The notes below the pieces were generated by a model. The model had not been told where the DNA came from. It did not search any database and worked only from the letters and a program-made list of their open reading frames with translations. This document shows positions 41,512-45,812 of a DNA stretch of 45,812 nt, piece after piece. Source of the stretch: Saprospiraceae bacterium. Its GTDB lineage: Bacteria; Bacteroidota; Bacteroidia; Chitinophagales; Saprospiraceae. Each line of letters begins with the position of its first letter. Positions within the stretch are counted from its first letter, which is position 1. A program made the translations under genes and the position numbers. Location: contig JAIXOO010000020.1 of assembly GCA_027486765.1 (NCBI GenBank), forward strand, positions 1-45,812, written 5' to 3'.

Positions 41512-42702
41512 ATGAAATCCTTTTTTTCATATAGTGCCTTATTTATCGTTTTGGCTATCAGCATTTTTTCCTGTAAAAAGGAGGACAATGACGACGTCAG
41601 TACGGGTACGCCAGTAATCAAATACGTGCGGATCACCGATCCGAAGGCAGCCGATTCATTGGTAGTGGGTGCCTTTATGGGCAGCCTGGTGGCCATTGTG
41701 GGGGAAAACCTGCAAAGCACCAAGGAATTGTGGTTCAACGACCAAAAAGCCACTTTGAGCCCCACTTACATCACCAACAAAGCCATTCTGGTGAACGTAC
41801 CGAGTACGGTGCCCAGTCAGGTGACCGACAAAATCCGTTTTGTCTTTACCGATGGCAGTGAACTGCTGTACGACTTCAAGGTCAATGTACCTGCGCCAGT
41901 AATCAGCAGCATCAAGTGTGAATACGTGCCCGATGGGGGAGTGGTTGAACTGGAAGGCGACTTCTTCTTTGAGCCCAAGGTGTTTTTTACCGATAACAAG
42001 GCTGCCGAGATTGTAAGCATTTCCAAAACTGCATTGTCGGTCAAAGTACCCGCTGGAGCCAAACCTGGGCCGATCACCATCCAAACCAACTTCGGCAAGG
42101 TAAAATCGCGCTTTTTGTTCCGCGACAACCGCAACATCCTGCTGGATTACGATGGTAAAAACCACGAAACATGGACTGCACCCATTACCGCAGCCAATGC
42201 CGATCCTACCATGCCCGGCTGCGATGGAAGTTACGTGTTGTTCAAGCACAATGCCAATGGTGCCTGGCAATGGACCAACGAGCTGACCATGCAATACTGG
42301 GCAACCCGTGGCCGTGGCCGTGTTCCAGTTGCAACGGGCTCTCTCAATGACCTGACCCTCAAGTTTGAATGCAATGTGCCGCAAGAATGGAAAGATGTAC
42401 GCATGGAAATGTTCTTTGGGCCGTATGCTGAAGACCACGGTCGTGATGCTGCGGGTACAGCTGTAGCGCGCTGGAAACCCTGGAAAAATGGCCCCTTCAA
42501 AACGAATGGCTGGGTCACCATTTCCATTCCATTGACTGAATTCAAATACGGCAAAGACGATTCTGATACCGATGAAATTGGCACCCGCAAAATCGAGAAC
42601 CTGTCCAATTTAACGAATGTAACCTTTATGCTCTTTGGCCCTGCCGCTGGCACCAACCCAATAAAAGTAGCTATTGACAACATTCGCATCGTTCAAAATT
42701 AA
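41512..42702 (+). CDS. IPT/TIG surface glycan-binding lipoprotein (SGBP-B-like) 1
   Basis: 396 residues. Lipobox region ISIFSC followed by KKEDND. Two IPT/TIG Ig-like domains (~30-115 and ~125-205; PVISSIKCEYVPDGGVVELEG, KALSVKVPAG-like strand). The C-terminal domain (~215-396) ends DNIRIVQN and contains ARWKPWKNGPFKTNGWVTIS, homologous to the C-terminus of the next gene, matching the glycan-binding domain of SGBP-B proteins. Located after SusD, it probably captures the glycan at the cell surface. 27 bp follow SusD. Confidence 0.88.
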   Translation: MKSFFSYSALFIVLAISIFSCKKEDNDDVSTGTPVIKYVRITDPKAADSLVVGAFMGSLVAIVGENLQSTKELWFNDQKATLSPTYITNKAILVNVPSTVPSQVTDKIRFVFTDGSELLYDFKVNVPAPVISSIKCEYVPDGGVVELEGDFFFEPKVFFTDNKAAEIVSISKTALSVKVPAGAKPGPITIQTNFGKVKSRFLFRDNRNILLDYDGKNHETWTAPITAANADPTMPGCDGSYVLFKHNANGAWQWTNELTMQYWATRGRGRVPVATGSLNDLTLKFECNVPQEWKDVRMEMFFGPYAEDHGRDAAGTAVARWKPWKNGPFKTNGWVTISIPLTEFKYGKDDSDTDEIGTRKIENLSNLTNVTFMLFGPAAGTNPIKVAIDNIRIVQN

Positions 42703-42720
42703 TGTTAAACCTAAGACACT

Positions 42721-44829
42721 ATGTTTCGCAAGCTATCCATAAAACCCGTCCTCTTGACCAGCTTGTTGTTGGCGGTGCTTTTTGTGCTCAACAACTGCAA
42801 AAAGGACGATGACATTGCCAGTGGGCTGGTTCAACTCAATAGTTTTGGCCCTTCGCCCGCATTGCGTGGTGGTGAATTGCACTTCATTGGGGTGAATTTG
42901 GACAAGGTAACAGCCATTGTACTGCCCAATAATGTGGAAGTGACTACTTTCAAAACCAAAACTTCCGAATCGATCGTCATCGATGTGCCTAAAGCAACGG
43001 TAGCTGGTAAAGTGACGCTCAAAACGCCAGGTGGCGACATCATTTCCAAGTCACTGTTGACCATTTCTGAACCGATCGCGATCACCAGCTTTAGCCCCGC
43101 CAAACTGCGGCCAGGCGCTACGCTGACCATCGAAGGGACTTATCTGAACCTGATCAAGGAAGTTATTTTTAGCAATAAAAAATCAGTGACGGCCTTTAAA
43201 AGCCAAACTGAAACCAAGCTGGAAGTGGTCGTACCTGCTGATGCTCAAACCGGAGCCTTCGTCATCTCGAATGGCTTGGCTGATCCGATCTTGATCGAGT
43301 CAGCTACTCCGCTGGACATTACCACTTCGGTGGTGAGCGGTATTGCGCCTAGCCCAGTGAAAGCGGGTGCAAGTTTGACCATCACCGGAACTGATCTGGA
43401 TTTGACCAAAGAAATTACTTTTCCAGGTGGAACCAAAGTCACTACTTTTGAAAGTATTGAGGCAGGCAAAATTGTGATAAAAGTGCCCGCCAATAGCCAG
43501 GACGGGGTCATTAAACTCGGCATGGCTTCCCTCGTAGAAGTGAGCAGCACGCCAACGGTGACCATGTTGTCGCCAACCGTCAGCAGCATTGCGCCCAATC
43601 CCGCCAAAACGGGTGGACTCATCACCGTGAAAGGTAAAGACCTGGATTTGGTGACTTCCGTAACTTTTGGTGGCAACAAACCGGGTACCATCCAATCGGA
43701 GCGCAGCGCCAGCGAAATGCAGGTACGTGTGCCTGCGGATGCAACGGCAAGCACCGTGAGTTTTGGTACGGCTGCCAACAAATCGGTGACTTCTTCGGAT
43801 GCACTGAGCTTGGTTAAACCCAGCATTTCGTCCATCACGCCTACCGATATTCAGGTCAGCAAAGAGCTGATTATCAATGGTGATGATCTGGACATTGTGG
43901 CGAAAGTGAAATTCAGCGGCGGCAAAGAAGTAGACGTAAAAAACGCTACAGCGAGCCAAATCAAGGTGATTGTACCCGTGGCAACTACTTCTGGTGCCAT
44001 CACACTGGTGGCCACCAATGGCGATGAAGTGGCGTCTACGCAGCAGCTCAACATACTAGCTTCAACCTCTTCGGTGATCACCAAAATGCCAACGAACGCC
44101 AAGCCGGGCCAAAAAATCCGCATTGAAGGGGAAAACCTGGATGAGATCAGCGAAGTGATTTTCCCTGGTGATATAGCGGCGACGATGTTTGGGGCCAAAT
44201 CCAATAGCATCATTGAAGTGGTCATACCCATCAAAGTGAAAAATGGGATTGGCAAAATCAAATTCATCACCACCAAAGGGGAAACCATCGAATCTCCTGA
44301 AATCAACATTCAGGGCATCGATCCGGTGGCTGATTTGAGCCTGGTGTTCTTCAACTTCGACGGTCTCGATCGTTGGTGGGGCGACGCTGGTGTAAATGAA
44401 AATGACCCCAACCTCAGTGTGGACGGTAGCAAATATTTCCGGGTCAACCAAAGTTGCAATGGCTGGACGGGCTTTTTCTGGCGCAACGGGGCGAATAATT
44501 TCCCCGGCAGCGTCATCGGAACTCAAATCAACAACTACGTCCTGAAGTTTGACGTGAATGTACTCACGCCCATCACGGGAGGGGAATTTGCCTGGCGCTT
44601 AAAAGGTTCCGAAGGGGACTTCTGGTACCGCTGGAAGCCTTGGGAGGCTAGCGGTTCTTATAAAACCGACGGTTGGATCACGGTGACGGTTCCAATTACG
44701 GCCTTCTCGGATGGCAGCAAGGGGATTGTGAACCTGGCTTCGATTACGGAAGACTTTGGGGTGGCGTTCAACTCGGGTGCCTCAGCGGTGAATGTGTGTA
44801 TTGACAATGTGAGATTTGAGAAGAAGTAA
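42721..44829 (+). CDS. Multi-IPT/TIG surface glycan-binding lipoprotein 2
   Basis: 702 residues. Lipoprotein signal with Cys in VLNNCKKDDD. Six IPT/TIG repeats, each opening with a pattern like S-I-x-P-x-x-x-K-x-G and -GxxLDxxxxVxFxGG- (~35-115, 118-195, 205-282, 287-360, 366-443, 447-530). The C-terminal domain (~538-702) contains WYRWKPWEASGSYKTDGWIT and ends VCIDNVRFEKK, homologous to SGBP 1. The TIG string would hold the glycan-binding tip away from the membrane. Last gene of the locus, closed by a terminator. Confidence 0.88.
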   Translation: MFRKLSIKPVLLTSLLLAVLFVLNNCKKDDDIASGLVQLNSFGPSPALRGGELHFIGVNLDKVTAIVLPNNVEVTTFKTKTSESIVIDVPKATVAGKVTLKTPGGDIISKSLLTISEPIAITSFSPAKLRPGATLTIEGTYLNLIKEVIFSNKKSVTAFKSQTETKLEVVVPADAQTGAFVISNGLADPILIESATPLDITTSVVSGIAPSPVKAGASLTITGTDLDLTKEITFPGGTKVTTFESIEAGKIVIKVPANSQDGVIKLGMASLVEVSSTPTVTMLSPTVSSIAPNPAKTGGLITVKGKDLDLVTSVTFGGNKPGTIQSERSASEMQVRVPADATASTVSFGTAANKSVTSSDALSLVKPSISSITPTDIQVSKELIINGDDLDIVAKVKFSGGKEVDVKNATASQIKVIVPVATTSGAITLVATNGDEVASTQQLNILASTSSVITKMPTNAKPGQKIRIEGENLDEISEVIFPGDIAATMFGAKSNSIIEVVIPIKVKNGIGKIKFITTKGETIESPEINIQGIDPVADLSLVFFNFDGLDRWWGDAGVNENDPNLSVDGSKYFRVNQSCNGWTGFFWRNGANNFPGSVIGTQINNYVLKFDVNVLTPITGGEFAWRLKGSEGDFWYRWKPWEASGSYKTDGWITVTVPITAFSDGSKGIVNLASITEDFGVAFNSGASAVNVCIDNVRFEKK

Positions 44830-44862
44830 AGATATCGAATAATATAGTGTTCTGTTATTGAG

Positions 44863-44896
44863 AGGCTGACTGATGGAAATCGGTCAGCCTTTTTTG
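44863..44896 (+). terminator. Intrinsic terminator of the second sus locus
   Basis: Stem AGGCTGAC (44863-44870) with GTCAGCCT (44883-44890), 12-nt loop, then a run of T (44890-44895). It lies 34 bp after the SGBP stop and before the convergent gene. Confidence 0.85.
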
Positions 44897-44954
44897 GTTC
44901 GCCGCTTGAAATGGGTTTTAAGGGTCTTTTTTTATCCATTAAAATGCTTTTCCT

Positions 44955-45812
44955 TCAGTTAACCATCATCTTGCCACTGCTCTTTCTCTGGCCTGAACTC
45001 AACCGATAAATGTAAACACCCTTGGGAAAACTCGCTTGTATTTGCGCTGATTTATTCATTTTTTGAGTAAACACCAAACTTCCTTTGATGTTAAAAATAT
45101 CAATCGTAAATGGTTCTGTAAGCGTTGATTCAACAGAAATCATACCATTTTGAGCAACCAGGTTCGGATATACTTTGAAAACTTCGCTTTTTTCTTCAAA
45201 ATTGGCCGTTGCTACGGTCACCGGAATAGTATTGAGTTCCAAGTCCCAAATACCTCGGCCATAAGTCCCAAACCGAATGATATTGCTGCCTATATTGTCT
45301 ACGGTGTTGTAATCGACGATCGGCGTTTCGGCACCCAATAGGCTATGCCAGATGCTGGTACTAAACACATAGACATAAGGACCTTCAGAAGTAGCCGCAA
45401 ACAAGAATTGCTCATTATCAGAAAGGGCAATTTCGTAAAAAGTAGCCTTGGGAATACTGCCACTTAGGGCCATAAATGTAGCACCACCGTTGTTGGACTG
45501 ATAAACACCGGTATTTGAGAATCCAGTACCACATACAAAAACTTTATCGGCATTGGTATTGGAGGTTTTAATGTCCCAGGGAATCATGGTGTTTGGAAGC
45601 CCTGCGCTGGTCTGTTTGTTCCAACTTATACCTTGATTCATAGACGAAAAAAACGTCGCATCTTGGGTAGAAACGTAGATGCGCTTATGATCTGATGGTG
45701 CAACACCAATGGCTTTGATGACAGATGTACCATTGTTGGAATTTGCCCTGAAATCATAGTTGAATTGAGTCGTACCAATGGCACCCGTCGAGACATTGGC
45801 TTCGGCAGTGAT
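44955..45812 (-). CDS. T9SS-exported protein with BNR/VPS10-like repeats (5' end beyond window)
   Basis: The minus-strand frame is open to the right edge: upstream of the internal Met at 45641 the same frame reads RIYVSTQDATFFSS. The visible 285 residues have sialidase/VPS10-like blades (VFVCGTGFSNTGVYQSNNGG, FLFAATSEGPYVYV) typical of beta-propellers. The C-terminal ~75 residues are a type A T9SS sorting domain: FKVYPNLVAQNGMISVES, IFNIKGSLVFTQ, PKGVYIYRLSSG, ending SSGKMMVN. It is therefore secreted or surface-anchored through type IX secretion. The catalytic or binding part lies outside the window. Confidence 0.85.
   Translation of the reverse strand: MTAEANVSTGAIGTTQFNYDFRANSNNGTSVIKAIGVAPSDHKRIYVSTQDATFFSSMNQGISWNKQTSAGLPNTMIPWDIKTSNTNADKVFVCGTGFSNTGVYQSNNGGATFMALSGSIPKATFYEIALSDNEQFLFAATSEGPYVYVFSTSIWHSLLGAETPIVDYNTVDNIGSNIIRFGTYGRGIWDLELNTIPVTVATANFEEKSEVFKVYPNLVAQNGMISVESTLTEPFTIDIFNIKGSLVFTQKMNKSAQIQASFPKGVYIYRLSSGQRKSSGKMMVN

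Overview
The window looks like a chromosome segment of a free-living Bacteroidota, most likely of the Saprospiria (Haliscomenobacter/Lewinella-like). The evidence is two SusC/SusD pairs, IPT/TIG glycan-binding lipoproteins, a type IX secretion C-terminal sorting domain, TAnnTTTG-type promoter boxes, and abundant TPR, CHAT, FGE-fold and Roco proteins. No rRNA, tRNA, CRISPR array or transposase gene was recognised. The taxonomic call is inference.

Layout, left to right. (1) 1-3.7 kb: a secreted TPR protein (probably TPR-CHAT, cut by the left edge) divergent from an ECF-like sigma factor and a membrane-anchored TPR protein; the intergenic region is an inverted repeat carrying a good Bacteroidota promoter. 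(2) 3.8-6.1 kb: a HExxH/VWA-like protein with its MoxR-type ATPase. (3) 6.4-9.2 kb: an AT-rich, possibly acquired serine hydrolase and a cytochrome c/FG-GAP protein. (4) 9.3-15.5 kb: ROK regulator, SusC and SusD on the minus strand. (5) 15.8-17.2 kb: AraC-type regulator and a membrane protein.

(6) 17.5-25.4 kb: a form I aerobic CO dehydrogenase operon, coxM-S-L-D-E-F-G, preceded by a Cys-rich four-helix membrane protein. The large subunit has the diagnostic AYRCSFR loop, and the XdhC/CoxF-like protein carries a C-terminal YHS metal-binding domain.

(7) 25.5-33.5 kb: an accessory island bracketed by two copies of an inverted-repeat (MITE-like) element. It holds three FGE/C-type-lectin-fold proteins, an LRR-Roc-COR GTPase, a coiled-coil protein with an EAD11-like domain, and a Uma2 nuclease-fold protein. 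Two lectin genes differ in a 114-bp C-terminal block in the way expected of diversity-generating retroelement (DGR) variable regions: 17 replacement codons against 3 silent ones on an otherwise identical scaffold. The reverse transcriptase and template repeat are not in the window. A small basic ORF (MSK-K/R-rich-DN-PPPVV) follows each lectin gene with its frame preserved. This island is the best candidate for an undescribed system: a diversifiable recognition module coupled to a STAND-like/Roco signalling module.

(8) 33.6-36.2 kb: a lipocalin-like secreted protein, a DUF6544-like membrane protein and an unknown protein. (9) 36.5-44.8 kb: a second glycan-uptake locus, SusC-SusD and two TIG surface glycan-binding lipoproteins. 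(10) 44.9 kb to the right edge: the C-terminal part of a T9SS-exported protein. Long perfect palindromes built from short near-repeats sit in many of the intergenic gaps.
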